Of a stretch of DNA of 64,000 bases, positions 11,579 to 21,097 are shown piece by piece (the first letter of the stretch is position 1; each line of letters starts with the position of its first letter). Both the position numbers and the translations under genes were made by a program. The notes under the pieces are model-generated. The model worked only from the letters and a program-made list of their open reading frames with translations. It was not told where the DNA came from and searched no databases. Origin of the DNA: Brachypterus glaber (Eukaryota > Arthropoda > Insecta > Coleoptera > Kateretidae); NCBI GenBank assembly GCA_958510825.1, contig OY294046.1, positions 45,551,794 through 45,615,793 of the forward strand. The letters run 5' to 3'.

Positions 11579-12305
11579 AACAATATGTAAGAAACCATGA
11601 ACGAATATGTTCTGTAAAATTACATAGTCCGTAACACTATTCTACAAAAAAAATCTTCTGCAATGACTAAACCTCATGCATATTTTAAGAGGGATTCATT
11701 AACTTTTTGGAGTTAAATTTCAATACTCAAAATCCAGTGCCAGACTAAGGAGGCGGCCAGGAGCGATAACCTGCTTTTTGAGTTCATATCGTCCCTGGCC
11801 GCCCCCTTTTGTCCAACACTGGATTTTGAGCTTTGTATTATAACTATAGAGCTCTAAAGCTTAGGAAAAAACAAAAAGTTAATGAATCCCTCTTAAAAAA
11901 TGTCCAAGTTTTAAGCGATAACGAAAAGCATATAATTAAAACCAAGACGCCCCCACTATTTTACTCGGTGCCTCCTGAAATCGTAACCGATTTTCAGAAA
12001 AATAGCATTTACGTTTTCCCCACACCATAGCCCACGATATAAATTTGTCCTCAGATGAATCCGAAAAAGTTTACTTTTATGGGCTCATATAACCCATATC
12101 TAATAAAAACCGAGATTTACTCGAAATCTGCGGTTAGAAAATTTTTTAAATTAAAAATTCAGTTTCAGCACACAAAAATACTTAAGGCATGCTAGGTTTA
12201 GTCCTTGAAAAGGCTATTTTTTTTTGTAGATCAGTGTAATTCGTAAATAAATCATTGTAAATCTATGTAATTTTAAATAATTTTATTATTCCATCAATCT
12301 ATTTT
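11551..12305. mobile_element. TIR element flanking a nested hairpin
   Basis: AAAATAGATTGATGGAATAA at the left is matched inverted at 12282-12305. Between them sit 'aaaattacatag' and 'ctatgtaattttaaata', also inverted. A second inverted-repeat element occupies 11683-11898. The same left end at 14007-14030 has no right partner, so that copy is truncated. Confidence 0.6.
11683..11898. mobile_element. Nested hairpin element
   Basis: TTTTAAGAGGGATTCATTAA at the left is matched inverted at 11877-11898. An inner hairpin pairs 'ctcaaaatccagtgccagac' with 'aacactggattttgag' and 'ggcggccagg' with 'cctggccgcc'. The same text in opposite orientation appears at 45010-45410, so this is a multi-copy family. 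The sequence that follows, to about 12150 ('taattaaaaccaagacgccc'), also recurs inverted at 44830-45010. Confidence 0.7.
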
Positions 12306-12313
12306 AAATAATT

Positions 12314-12930
12314 GCTTTCCCATTTTGAAAAATTTCAAAATTTCGGAAAGGCTTGTATTCGTGCCAAAATTTTCATTTTTTTTTTGTGTATTTTTGCGTT
12401 TTATGACGATAAAACGTCGATATAAATCAATTTCGAGCAAAAAAAAATTGTCGCTCGGTCGATCACTCAGTCGGTCGATCGGTCGGTCGGTCGGTCGATC
12501 GGTCGGTCGGTCGTTCGATCGGTCCGGGAAATCTTGTGGGCACGATAACTTAAATTTGGCATACAGGTATGTTACCAAAAGTTCTCACTCGGGATTGTTT
12601 TTGGTAAACATTGGTGTGCGGCATGGGGGGCAAATGGGGAAAAATACATTTTTTTTAGAAAAATTTGAAAATTGCTATATATGGGTTTTTGAGGTTGCTG
12701 AAATTGAATCTGATAAAAAAACTTTTCTAATTCCACCCCCGAGGGGGTGAGGGGGTAAATATTTTTCAATATTATTAATATTTTATTTAAAATTGGTATA
12801 TAGGGGTTTTTGGGGTCGACGAATATGAATCTGATAATATTTTTTTTTTATTTCCACCTGATGGGGCGGGGGGTAGTTTTCCTGAAAATTGGTGTATTGA
12901 GGTTTTTGAGTGAATCTGATAACAAAAAAA
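12314..12930 (+). repeat. Dispersed 'CGGT-block' repeat, copy 1
   Basis: A long repeat begins GCTTTCCCATTTTGAAAAAT. It passes through 'ttgcgttttatgacg', a (CGGT/CGAT)n block at 12451-12525, 'ccgggaaatcttgtgggcac', 'ggtatgttaccaaaagttct', then two to three roughly 100-bp modules with 'tatatgggtttttgaggttg', 'gaatctgataa' and 'ccacccccgaggggg'. The same order is seen at 61380-61930 (plus) and 47946-48680 (minus), with fragments at 23350-23660, 45540-45850 and 46915-47530. Open frames across it on both strands are driven by repeats of a multiple of three and are not genes. Confidence 0.7.
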
Positions 12931-12939
12931 TTCTACATA

Positions 12940-13136
12940 TGCGCATATGTGTTTAGTAATACATACGAATTGTACAAAAGTATTTTGGCAAACATATACA
13001 AATGTACCATGCGCAAAAGTGTTTGGTGAAACATATTTATGCTCAGAAGTGTTTAATAATACATACGAATGCACAAAAGTGTTCTGGCCAACATATACAA
13101 ATATACCATGCGCAGAAGTGTTTGGTGCAACATATG
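12940..13136. repeat. Higher-order tandem repeat, 99-bp period
   Basis: Six subunits of roughly 33 bp start 'tgcgca(a/g)aagtgttt' or similar. Subunits 1-3 match subunits 4-6 better than each other, giving a 99-bp higher-order unit (for example 12971 to 13070 and 13010 to 13109). Because 99 is divisible by three, both strands stay open: the plus frame 12947-13396 reads as repeated C-(T/A/S)-(K/E)-V-F-x-x-T-Y. It then runs into an unrelated hydrophobic tail. I regard the frame as a by-product of the repeat. Confidence 0.7.
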
Positions 13137-13478
13137 GAACAATAGGTATTGAATATTATCCCTGCCGCAATTGCCGCGGCATGTCGTCTCGTACAGCAGT
13201 ATTTTTTTCTAGAATAATTATTTTTTTATTGATTAATATAATAATTATTTTTAATTTCTGCGACGAATGTATGGTTTGTACTTTGTATTACCGACTTTTT
13301 GGTATACTAAAGGTTAGTTTATTCCATCATTCACAGTTTAATTTAGAAATAAAATGTGACAAAAGAATTATTTTCACTTTTTTGGTCAAATTTTAGTTAG
13401 TTTAGTGGGTTAACATTATAGTAAATTCAACTTCAATATGCAGTGGAGGTAAACAAAAGAATCGCGCACCGCGGCAGC

Positions 13479-13552
13479 GGGCACGTGGCTTTATTGGTTA
13501 AGACACTCGAATGTTGCGAGAGTAGGGATGTAGAAAGTTAAACAAGTCAGTA
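13479..13552 (+). repeat. Possible decayed tRNA-like (SINE head) sequence
   Basis: 'gtggctttattggttaagac' resembles a polymerase III A box with the D-loop GG, followed by 'actcgaatgttgcgagag', as in many tRNA-derived SINE heads. The expected B box downstream is too degenerate to recognise. GC content is higher than in the flanks. Low confidence. Confidence 0.25.
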
Positions 13553-13739
13553 CGGAAATACTTGCGACGAAGCGTACCAAGAAAGTGCAATGGAGCGTCA
13601 TATAGAAGTTCTCTTATTTTAGGTCCTACCCTGTCAGTAAATCCGTTCTATTCACATGCGTTTGTTTACACCCACTGAATCTTGAAATTGAATATACTAT
13701 AAGATAATATTTTTAGAAATGTTAAAACAAGAACATGTA

Positions 13740-14037
13740 CTTGATTACTTAATTAACCTTTATTGATTAAATGTTATAAAATAACGATATAAATTATAAC
13801 TAATAAATAAATACCTACTGTTTAAAATTGATATAACTAAATACCACGACTAAATAAAAAGAAAATTAATCAAAATCCAGACCAGGTTACCGAGGTACAT
13901 TAAAATCATTTTTCGAACTTGCGCTAGAATAATATAATACGGTAGTAAGGACAGAAATTTTTAATTTTAAACAAAATTATAAAAATATTAATCACTCTGT
14001 ACGATGATTAGAAAATAGATTGATGGAATAATAAATA
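13740..14037. repeat. Dispersed repeat, copy 2
   Basis: Diverged direct copy of 11285-11578. A palindromic fragment 'gcgctagaataatat' at 13921-13936 also occurs inverted at about 26840 and 51128, within the longer text 'ctagcgcaggcgctgt', so a further small repeat lies inside. Confidence 0.5.
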
Positions 14038-14039
14038 AT

Positions 14040-14530
14040 ACGGTAGTTTCGAATTTTCAAAAAATTTCAAAAATCGTCGTAGACAAAAAGATTTTGGACA
14101 TACATTTGTTTCATGAAAAAATAAGCAACTTTTTTTTTCAAATGTTTGTCCGTCTGTCCGATATCACGATTTTTGCTGAAGAACGAATAATCTGATCGAC
14201 TTGAAATTTTCAGGAAAAATCAAGTTCTACGAGGGGAAGATCCCCATTGTTTTTGAAAGCAATCCCCCTAAATAGAAAAAAGTTATGGGGGGTTAAACTT
14301 TTTAAAAAATGAAAAAACTATCATTAAAAATAAAAATTTAATTGTTTTTCTTTTTTTTTTGCTCAAAAAGAAAATAAGTTTTTTTTTCTAAATTTTTTTG
14401 TAATTTTTTTTTTATTTTTTTTTTAAGTATTTGTGAAAATGTAATATACCATTTACGTTGAATAATATATAATGGAATGGGTATGGCATTACATATCTTC
14501 ACGGCTTGTTATTATTTTGTTGTCCATTTT
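14040..14530 (+). repeat. Dispersed 'GTCCGTC' repeat, copy 1
   Basis: The order is 'tcgtcgtagacaaaaa', 'tttgtttcatgaaaaa', 'tgtccgtctgtccg', 'cgatcgacttgaaattttc' variants, 'atccccattgtttttgaaa', a poly-T tract, then 'aatataccatttac' and 'attacatatcttcacggctt'. The same order on the minus strand runs through 26830-26450 and, after a low-complexity gap, 26310-26230, with the last part repeated again at 24930-24860. Partial copies lie at 49420-49560 (minus) and 39500-40100. Identity is clear by eye over several blocks. Confidence 0.7.
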
Positions 14531-15553
14531 GCCTCAATACCAGTGCGCTGGTAAGTTATTGTAGTTATTGTAGTTTTTAAGCTGAAGCTCATTTAGAAAT
14601 TGCTATGCGTGGAAAAAACTTTTTAATTTCTTTTCTCTTTTAGATTTTTGTTTTTTTATTTGAATTTCTAATTTTTCAAGAAGGAATAAAATTCATATTT
14701 ATCTATCATGTTTAAAACACTATTGCAGTTCCAGTTGATAAAATAAACATGTTTATATTAACATTTTCTTTAATTTATGACCCTGTAAATTTTTGGATAT
14801 CTGATCCTGATTAATATTAATAAATATTAATACTTTATCGAGATATTTCTTGTAGCAAAATGGCCCATTATAATCTATTTTACAAATAGGTTTAATAAAA
14901 TTATCTTTTTCGTTCCATTCGGTATCAAAATAGGCAGCGAATACATAAATTTAGCTAACTAATATTATCTTATGCTCTTTTGAATTCTGATCTATTCAAT
15001 TAAAACCCAATAAAGGTTTAAATTAAAAACATTATCAGATTTATAAAGCAGCTGTTAAAAAGTCATGGGAGGTAGATATAGCTATCGATAAGGACACCCT
15101 CTTGAGGGTGATTAATATATGTACGACACTTAACATCTAAAAGATGCTATATTGGGAATATTAATATATAGAGTACGTGAATAACATTTGGCAACAATAA
15201 TTTCCAATCATTATTCAAAACTCTTTAATTTCTTTTACTTTCTTGTTTTTTGTTTTTGTAATTTTTTTGTCAACTACTTCGCATGGCAATATTAGGAACA
15301 CAGCTACTTAGACAACAATTGCAAAAAATACTCTTTCGCTTCTTAATTAATAAAACACAATATAGGCCAAGAAAGTGCATGTTTGTGCTTTCCTTATTAC
15401 GTTTTTGACCTGCAATAATCGATGCTACCCAGATTGGGACAGTCAGCACAAATTTAGTTTTATAGTGGAAGAGCACGAAACACGAACTGCGTTGTTGTGT
15501 ACATCATTACCAACTGGATACAGATACATCATATTTACAGGCATCTTTTCGAA
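14531..15553. other. No confident feature; one short ORF
   Basis: AT-rich. A frame of 60 codons at 15375-15557 contains CNNRCYPDW and a fairly balanced composition through 'HKFSFIVEEHETRTAL', better than the surrounding frames. I do not recognise it and cannot exclude chance. Nothing else stands out. Confidence 0.35.
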
Positions 15554-15589
15554 ATAAAAAATATACTGACATGTCAGTATATTTTTTAT
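15554..15589. repeat. Perfect 36-bp palindrome
   Basis: A fully self-complementary sequence is centred on TGACATGTCA at 15571/15572 and extends 18 bp each way, the outer part being A/T. It has no spacer, so it would extrude as a short cruciform. A looser echo ('actgtcatgacagt') follows at 15590-15603. Confidence 0.85.
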
Positions 15590-15929
15590 ACTGTCATGAC
15601 AGTTTCATCTATGACACAGATGATGAATAACAAGTTTAAGAGAGGTGACAATATTAAGAGCATGGCAATAATTGGCTTACCTACCTTATTTTAAACCAAA
15701 GACCAACTCAAACATTGCTGCATTTTTTAAATAATACCAATTAAAGATGTACAATACTTGCTATTTCAAATTTTCTAAAAAATGGACAAAACGAATTTCA
15801 ACGTTCAAGTTGTGTGCATTGACAATTTTGATGTACTTGACGTGAGGAATAGTTTGGCATAGGTCCCTTGCTTAGCCGAGGCCATTTTTAGCATCGTTTT
15901 TATCTGAAAGAAATGGGAAAATCCTTTGC
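15590..15929. other. No recognisable feature
   Basis: Unique-looking AT-rich text between the palindrome and the next element; no domain recognised. Confidence 0.4.
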
Positions 15930-16226
15930 ACACAGTAAAAAATGTAGTGGTCTAAAAACCTTTTTAAGAGTGGTAAAAAAACCGAGTGTTAATTTTTTAC
16001 ATTCGTGTGAATGATATTTACACTCGCAATTCAAAACCATAGCTTAAAATAATAGTAAAAATTATTTTCTGTGTAAATTTTACACTGAATGGTAAATTTT
16101 ACGCTAAAACTTATTAAAATCTTTGGATGTATGGTAAGTTTACCACTTTTTTTAACCACCTGCTACGGAAATAACAGTTTAAGTTTAAAGCGAGTGTAAA
16201 ATTTTACACTCAATTTTTTAGTGTGT
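15930..16226. mobile_element. 297-bp MITE of the CACTG-type group
   Basis: The ends ACACAGTAAAAAAT and, inverted, ATTTTTTAGTGTGT flank several inverted copies of 'tttacactcg' and 'agtgtaaa(a)tttt'. Similar end and internal text ('tttacac', 'gagtgta') occurs in 50941-51120 and 51527-54011. Non-coding. Confidence 0.6.
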
Positions 16227-16861
16227 AACGATTTTTAAAACGGTTTTTAAAAAATTGTTTTTTAGGTGTATTCTGAAACGAAAAAATGTTCTCCGGCACT
16301 GGAATGGTCAGTTCACGATTACGCCAGACTAACAATAATACAACAATAATGCTATATTATAATAATTGTACACTGATCCACATATTGTTCGTGTATCTTT
16401 CGAATGTAGGATACTATCAGATTGAATTTCAATGTTTTGAATTCCTATAACGGAATATGAGAAAAGCTGTCTATAAAATAAACGTAATCAGCGTAGGCCT
16501 TGTAAGGTCAACAAATAACAAATTGGCAATTTTTGTTTATTTATTTATTTGCACATTTGGACATCGAACATGACATGTACAATGTACATACAAATACTTA
16601 TGTAGAATAATATTAAATTAAATTGAATATCAAAATACGAAAAAAGGATCATTCAAGAATTACGTAAGCAGTTTTAAGAGGAGATTCTTCTTCTAAACCA
16701 ATAATCGAATATACATTTTATTCTAAATTATCATTATCTTACATTGATCTTAAGCAAATCTTTTAATTCTAAACTATTTCTTTTATTTTTATAGATAATT
16801 TTTAGTTTCCAAGGTGTAAACGAAATTTTAGACTTCTTCATAGATTGTTATTAGTTTTTAC
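16227..16861. other. No recognisable feature
   Basis: AT-rich sequence with several ATTCTAAA-type runs; no gene or element end recognised. Confidence 0.4.
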
Positions 16862-16893
16862 ATTGAATTGATAATTATAATTATCAATTCAAT
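16862..16893. repeat. Perfect 32-bp palindrome
   Basis: ATTGAATTGATAATTA is followed immediately by its exact complement, with no spacer. It directly abuts the left end of the next MITE at 16894. Confidence 0.85.
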
Positions 16894-17630
16894 ATACAGC
16901 CTGTTCCAGAACTCGCGTACCGAAATTTAAGAGGTGATTCTACATCCAAAAATATGAAATAGTTTCTATAAAGGTTGGTCCGGAAATAAGCCCTAAGGGA
17001 GCTACGGCCCTTCGAAGATGACGTATTGAATGGGGAACAAAAAAAAGCACCAATAAAATTTTAATGCTGCAGGGTGATTCTTCATTTAAAACTGAGCAAA
17101 AAAGTATTATACACCAAAACACCTAAATTTAATATTAAAGGAGTAATAGCCTTTTAAAAAGTAACGTTTTTGGTGGCACAAAATGTTACTTCCTCTTAAT
17201 TGCATTTTTTTTTGATAACGGTTGCTCCTACAGTGTTACACTATATGATATTTTATATCTATTTTTACTATAGAAATCTATATTTTTTACAACAAATCCA
17301 AAAAACATACACATAGAAAAGTTTGGGGCAAAAATGTTTTAAGCCTCATATATTTTGTCCGTCTGGGCACGCCTCTGGATAAATTATAAAAATAAATTAA
17401 CATAAACTTATTGCCCTTATTAATACTAGTATACATGCAAAAGCTCGCCGCTCTAGCTTAAACGGTACCCGAGTTATTAATTAAAAACCTTATTTTTATT
17501 ACAATTTTAAAGGGCCCTAGATTCCTTAGGGCTCATTTCCGGACCAACCTTTATAGGAACTTTTTTTCATATTTTTGGATGTAGAATCACCTCTTAAATT
17601 TCGGTACTCGAGTTCTGGAACAGGCTGTAT
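16894..17630. mobile_element. 737-bp inverted-repeat element, ACAGGGTG-like family
   Basis: ATACAGCCTGTTCCAGAACT at the left is complementary to the right end. Next inside come 'gaggtgattctacatccaaa', 'ggttggtccggaaat', 'gggagctacggccctt' and 'ttaatgctgcag', shared with the elements at 19914 and 49921, although the outermost 20 bp differ. The interior has 'tgtccgtctgggc'. No coding capacity. Confidence 0.8.
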
Positions 17631-17689
17631 CATTTCAGGCTGGTGTCAGGCAAATCTTATAATTCTAAAATAATCCTTTTATTTTCCTC

Positions 17690-18729
17690 CACAGAAAAAA
17701 AGGTTATCTTGGCAGAAGATAATAAATTATCTTGAATTTATATTATCTTAAATCTAGGTAATAATCTTCTTTTAAGATCATGTATCCAAGGTTTAAGATT
17801 ATCTGTGACTTTGGTTTCCTTTAATTATTCTCTTAGTAGAAAAATCCTCGTGTCAAGGATTTTTTCCTTAAATGCATGATATTTAAAATAGTAACAGAGA
17901 ATCAAGAGTTATTATATTGACTCAAAGCCCCTGTTGTCTTACGGTAAAGAGTTTGCCGGCTGGCTGGCAAACAATTTGCGCAGTATGTCAAGATATGCGC
18001 GGGAGAGAAGTTAGGTTTGTTTTTTTTTTGCCGTCAGTTGTCTTTAAAGGTGTATCATTGTTTTCATCTGCTTTAAAATGGACGAATTTGTATCTGTTAC
18101 CCTCAAACGATGGGATTTTCAAATTTACTTAAAAAACTCAAGGGTAAGTAGAATTAAATAATTTATACCTATAAGCGCCATTTTGCAATGGCATTGCAAC
18201 AACTTTTTCTTCAAAAACAAGTGCTTTTTCCTACGACCACCTATGAAACCAAATTTCACACGATTAACAGAGTAAGAAAGTATCATATTTCATAGGCGTG
18301 CGAAATAATATTATACATGTGTGGGAAATTTTTTCAAAATATTTACCATTCTATTAACCCTGAAACCTGACTGTGAGGTCAATATGATCTTGAATCAAGA
18401 GAATCACAATATTAAATCAAGATTATAATTCTCTTCATTTAATATTATATTATCTTAAACCAAGACTTGGTGCAAGATAATATGATCTTGGATTAAGATA
18501 ATATGATCTTAAATCAAGATAATTACATACTTGGTTTAAGATAATATGATCTTAAATAAATGGTTTAAGTGGCTTTGATTTAAGGAAATGTCCTTAAATC
18601 TAGGACCTCAAATGCCAAGATCGCGGCGGACTTGATCCAAGACAGTCATGGCGTTGAACATATCGAAAGCCATGGCGTCCTTGGTTCAAGGTAGTTTTGC
18701 TTTGATTCAAGATATCCTTTTTTTCTGTG
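17690..18729. mobile_element. 1.04-kb CACAG element rich in ATCTT/AAGAT repeats
   Basis: The left end CACAGAAAAAAAGGTTATCT is matched inverted by the right end (agatatcctttttttctgtg). Inside, especially 18390-18600, 'ttaagataatatgatctt' and variants recur many times in both orientations. A second element with CACAGAAA ends and 'attgtcttaaattaagaata' occurs at 32900-33318. A short open frame at 17917-18132 lies inside and has no recognised domain. Confidence 0.7.
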
Positions 18730-19729
18730 TCGAAAATATTTAAAATCTCCAATGCAAAAACTGAATTTTGGAAGCTTTTTCCATAGAATGGTTTTTGTTT
18801 AGGAAAAATAAGAAGTAATTCATTTCTATTCAATTTAATGCTGTTACACATTCGTCGGCTGGCATCAGTGCCCCAGTAAATAACCCATTGGTAAAATAAA
18901 TGTATGTGGCGCGGCCAGAAAAGAAAGTCCAGAGGAGCGCGAATGGCATTCTGCAATGAGAGACAAACAATTCATTTGGCTAATGAGATCGTAAAAAAGC
19001 GGTGTTATAGATGTATGGCTACGCTGTATTTTACGTTGTTCAGTTGGCAATAGGGTGGATAAAAACCAAGCAGTCACTTTGAAAATAGAAGAAAAAAAAA
19101 AGGATTATAATCCAATAGTAGTCCCAACAACCCCTGATTTAACTCGTTAACCCTTCCCCACAAGAAGAAGAAAAAGAAGACAACTAACCAAGAAAGACGT
19201 AGTTGGGATCCGGGGTCGATATGGCCTGACTGCCAAGGCAAAAAAAGGAAAGAAGAAGAAGAATTAGTTGTGAATTTTTAGAACGTTAGCAACGCTTTTG
19301 ACCATGTACGGATATAGACTCAAGCATAAAGTAGCCTTTTTTGCAGTGGTATAAAAGTTCTCCAAATGTGTTGATAGGTGTTCTTTTATTCCATTCTGGA
19401 GTCTATATCCTTGGGGGCAGACATCTAAGAAGATGATGATATGCCTCAATAAAAGATCTACTTGGTGACTTATAGATATTGCAGTGTTCTCTGTGAGAAG
19501 ACAGGATATTGTCCCAAAGTACAATGCAGATTCTTTCTATGGTGCACTGAGAGAAATGTGGTTGGCGCATATATACGGGTTTTATCAGTGCTGATTACGA
19601 ATATAATGTCCGCTTTTCCAGAATGGCCCTTGTTGATAAAATGGGCTAAGATTAACTCCAGAAACCAAATTTTTGTATCTGTTATCTCAAAAACTAGAGA
19701 AAATTTGAAAAAACCGTTTCCCCACAAGA
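18730..19729. other. No confident feature
   Basis: GC content rises at 18840-19080. Minus-strand frames there (18865-19077 and the overlapping 18600-18956) contain stretches such as 'APLDFLFWPRHIHLFYQW', but the longer one runs into the CACAG element, so it is not a unit gene. I recognise no family. A/G-rich microsatellite-like text sits at 19160-19265. On both strands 19462-19752 is open for about 85-96 codons without a recognisable motif. Confidence 0.35.
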
Positions 19730-19817
19730 CTTATACTGCCGTTCTAAGCTGAAAGGTCCTATCTACATAGGTTTAACATATACAGATAGGACCTTTCAGC
19801 TTAGCAAGGCAGTATAG
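19730..19817. repeat. Hairpin of 34-35 bp arms
   Basis: 'ctgaaaggtcctatct' at 19749-19764 pairs with 'agataggacctttcag' at 19784-19799, and pairing continues outward through 'ctaag' to 'ctatactgcc', with a 19-bp loop. The right arm runs into a tRNA-like sequence. Confidence 0.75.
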
Positions 19818-19876
19818 TTCAGTGGTATAGAGCGTATACGACTAGATAATATAAATTCGGGTACGATTCGCATATT
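19805..19876 (+). repeat. tRNA-like pseudogene or SINE head
   Basis: 'tatagttcagtggtatagag' fits a tRNA D arm and polymerase III A box (D stem GTTC/GAGC). 'cgggtacgattcgc' 30 nt on is one base from a consensus B box. The anticodon stem pairs poorly and the acceptor stem has no 3' half, so this is not a functional tRNA. It lies directly against the hairpin at 19730-19817. Confidence 0.5.
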
Positions 19877-19913
19877 TTTGTTTTAAGGGATCTTTTGTGG
19901 ATATTTTGGATAG

Positions 19914-20605
19914 TATACAGGGTGATCCATAACTGGCATGCTAAAATTTAGGAGCTGATTTTACATCCAAAAATATAAAAAAAAGTTCCTATAAAGGTTG
20001 GTCCGGAAATGAGACCTAAGGGAGCTACGGCTCTTCGAAGATGACTATATTGAATTGAGAACAAAAAAAGCACCAATAAAACTTTAATGCTGCAGAGCGA
20101 TTTTTTATTTAAAAGTAAGCAAAAAAGTTTCAGCAGCGAGACACCTAAATTTAATATTAAATAAATAATAGCCTTTTAAAAATTAACATATTTGGTGGAT
20201 GACCTAATTACATTTTTTTAAAAAAGGTTACTCCTACAGTGTGATATTTTTTATGTATTTTTACTCAAGGAATTTATATTTTAACAAAAAATCCAAAAAA
20301 TAAATATAAAAAGGTTTGGGGCAAAAATGTGTTAAGCCTCATACATTTTGTCCGTCTGGGCAAATTCAAAAAAGTAAATTAACATAAACCAATTGCCCTA
20401 ATTAATACTGGTATACACGCAAAACTTTGTCGCTCTAGCTTAAAGGGTACCAGAGTTATAAACTAAAAACCCTATTTTTAGTACAATTTTAAAGGGTCAT
20501 ATCTCACTTAGGGCTCATTTCCGTAACAATATATGAACTTTCATATTTTTGTATAAAAAATCACCTATTTAATTTTGGCATGTCAGTTATTAATCACCCT
20601 GTATA
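19914..20605. mobile_element. 692-bp inverted-repeat element, ACAGGGTG family
   Basis: TATACAGGGTGATCCATAAC and the inverted 'aatcaccctgtata' end the element. The arms carry 'tggcatgctaaaatttagg', 'ttggtccggaaatgagac', 'gggagctacggc' and 'ttaatgctgcagag'. It is closest to 49921-50689 by its ends. Confidence 0.8.
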
Positions 20606-20991
20606 GTTAGATATTAGTCACTGCACGTTTTATTGGAACTGAACCTACAGCAATCCCAAATTACCCTGAATCCTTTCCGTTATCGAAATCCTCTGTGTAA
20701 TAAAGAATTTTTAAATCATGACTAGACTTGCCTGACCCGCCCTAACATAACAAGTTGAATAATTTTCAGAAACCAGTGTAATGTGTTCCTCCATTAGCTT
20801 TGTAATCTGCGGTAATTACCACGCCGTATTAAATAACTGGGTACACACATAACCAGAAATGGTAAGACATTTAGGTGGTATTTCGCTTTAGCCTAGCCAT
20901 TAGTTTTTACCTGATAAGGATCTAGCATAGAAATATAGACCACTTTTATCCAGTCACTTATGAATATTGATTAGAAGGTTATTATAGTCGC
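20606..20991. other. No recognisable feature
   Basis: Unique-looking sequence of slightly higher GC; no domain recognised. Confidence 0.4.
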
Positions 20992-21097
20992 AAATAGTAT
21001 ATTACATAACTAGTGTGGATATTGACGTTTTTCACGCGAGTGAGAAAACCCCACGAGTGTACGAAAAACACTTTCCAACGAGTTATGTACACTATTT
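20992..21097. repeat. Short hairpin element, AGTATATTAC type
   Basis: AAATAGTATATTACATAACT pairs with 'agttatgtacactattt'. The centre holds 'cacgcgagtgag' and 'ccacgagtgtacg'. It is followed by 'ttcctacga', as in the related hairpins near 48740 and 49020. Confidence 0.6.

Noticed and set aside
12325..12750. 141-codon open frame with SR-rich stretch (plus), overlapped by 94 codons on minus
   Set aside because: The SIGRSVGRS pattern is the (CGGT)n microsatellite translated; the frame runs across a dispersed non-coding repeat.
12947..13396. 149-codon cysteine-patterned frame
   Set aside because: It is kept open by a 99-bp repeat, and the minus strand is open as well; the downstream part has a different character and no domain.
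18600..18956. 118-codon minus frame
   Set aside because: It crosses the end of the CACAG element, so it cannot be a single inherited gene; no domain recognised.
19805..19876. Functional tRNA gene
   Set aside because: A- and B-box-like segments are present but the acceptor stem has no 3' partner and the anticodon stem does not pair.
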